Below, piece after piece: positions 4,598 to 5,308 of a stretch of DNA of 5,308 nt. A model generated the notes under the pieces. The model worked only from the letters and a program-made list of their open reading frames with translations, was not told the DNA's origin and ran no database searches. Every line of letters begins with the position of its first letter. Within the stretch, counting starts at the first letter, position 1. The position numbers and the translations under genes are program-made. The stretch comes from Patescibacteria group bacterium (GTDB lineage: Bacteria; Patescibacteriota; Minisyncoccia; Phycocordibacterales; UBA9973), in NCBI GenBank assembly GCA_018813625.1, contig JAHJBA010000045.1, positions 1 to 5,308 on the forward strand, in the 5' to 3' direction.

Positions 4598-5308
4598 CTA
4601 ACTTATTTCTAGTTCTACAACTTCCTTCTTAACCCCTTTACTAATTACTTCTTTCATTTCTTCCTCTTCATTTTCTTCACTCTTATAACCAGTACCAGCT
4701 GGAATTCGACGACCAATAATCACATTCTCTTTTAATCCTTCTAAATAATCAATCTTGCCAGTTACAGCAGCATTGATTAATACGCGAGCAGTTTCTTGGA
4801 AAGAGGCGGCTGACAAAAAGCTTTGTGTGGATAAAGATACTTTAGAAATTCCCAAAAACAATTCTCTACCTTCTGCTTCCTTCTTTTTATCTTTTTTAGC
4901 TTGTTCATTGGCCAATATTAATTGGGATTTTTCTATTACCTCTCCTGGCAAAAGATCAGTTTCGCCAGAATCTTCAACATAAACACGACTAAACATTTGC
5001 TTGATGATAATCTCCACATGCTTATCATTTAATCTTTGGCCTTGAGAAGAATAAATGTCTTTTATCTCTCGCAAAATATAATCTGAAACCGCTTCTCGAC
5101 CGCGCAATTCATATAACTCTTGTAAATTAACAGATCCTTCGGTTAATTGCTGGCCTTTTTCAACCTGATCACCGTCTTTTACCCACAACTTATAACCAAT
5201 TGGCACAATGTACTCTTTGGTGTGCTTGCCTTCGTAAGTCAAAATCAAATGTCTCTTTTCTTTGTTAACTGTTCCTGCATACTTAGCTTTTACTTCTTCC
5301 CCAGAATC
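4598..5308 (-). CDS. rpoC: DNA-directed RNA polymerase subunit beta', C-terminal part (5' end beyond the window)
   Basis: The frame runs in from the right edge without a start (reading DSGEEVKAKYAGTVNKERH before a TTG codon at 5248 that is not the true start), so this is the last 236 residues of beta', the large catalytic subunit of RNA polymerase. Conserved C-terminal segments appear in the expected order: sandwich-barrel hybrid strands (YIVPIGYKLWVKDGDQVEKGQ), LRGREAVSDYILREIKDIY, QGQRLNDKHVEIIIKQM, the FLGISKVSLSTQSFLSAASF region, QETARVLINAAVTGKIDYL, and GLKENVIIGRRIPAGTGY. After the last motif comes a short acidic and basic tail (EENEEEEMKEVISKGVKKE) that is unlike the usual Bacteroidota C-terminus and fits a CPR-type genome. 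It is probably the last gene of a rpoB-rpoC operon, since a terminator stands 18 bp after its stop. No defects are visible. Confidence 0.96.
   Translation of the reverse strand, partial: DSGEEVKAKYAGTVNKEKRHLILTYEGKHTKEYIVPIGYKLWVKDGDQVEKGQQLTEGSVNLQELYELRGREAVSDYILREIKDIYSSQGQRLNDKHVEIIIKQMFSRVYVEDSGETDLLPGEVIEKSQLILANEQAKKDKKKEAEGRELFLGISKVSLSTQSFLSAASFQETARVLINAAVTGKIDYLEGLKENVIIGRRIPAGTGYKSEENEEEEMKEVISKGVKKEVVELEIS

Noticed and set aside
4755..4982. Plus-strand reading frame of 75 codons inside rpoC
   Set aside because: It is antisense to a highly conserved rpoC segment and has no independent support.

Overview
The window looks like a piece of a small, AT-rich bacterial genome, most likely a member of the Candidate Phyla Radiation (Patescibacteria, Parcubacteria-like), joined at its left end to a gene of Bacteroidota type. 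The evidence for the first part is the style of the housekeeping genes: a short-form hibernation factor, a 280-residue Fmt, an RpoC C-terminus ending in a Glu/Lys-rich tail rather than the usual Bacteroidota tail, E. coli-like extended -10 promoters, and almost no Shine-Dalgarno sequences. This placement is an inference from sequence character; no database search was possible.

Layout, left to right. (1) 3-1505 (+) is the 3' end of a large secreted or surface protein made of tandem Ig/PKD-like modules and ending in a type IX secretion (Por) C-terminal sorting domain. A strong intrinsic terminator follows. (2) 1608-1991 (+) is a short-form ribosome hibernation factor (HPF/RaiA family) with its own extended -10 promoter just behind that terminator. 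(3) 1972-2814 (-) is methionyl-tRNA formyltransferase (fmt), convergent with the hibernation factor gene and overlapping its 3' end by 20 bp. (4) 2817-3639 (-) is a Xer-like tyrosine recombinase lying 2 bp upstream of fmt in a likely two-gene operon. It is split into two reading frames by one extra base in a T8 run (coding strand). (5) 3821-4462 (+) is an HD-domain phosphohydrolase transcribed divergently from the recombinase. (6) A symmetric, probably bidirectional terminator lies at 4544-4579. (7) 4598-5308 (-) is the C-terminal part of rpoC, running off the right edge.

Most of the window is translation and transcription housekeeping: initiator tRNA formylation, ribosome hibernation and RNA polymerase beta'. 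The two items that need explaining are the T9SS-tagged adhesin-like protein, which is out of character with its neighbours in both family and base composition, and the frameshifted recombinase with an otherwise intact catalytic site. I found no RNA genes, CRISPR array or insertion sequence, and no gene-free stretch longer than 300 bp.
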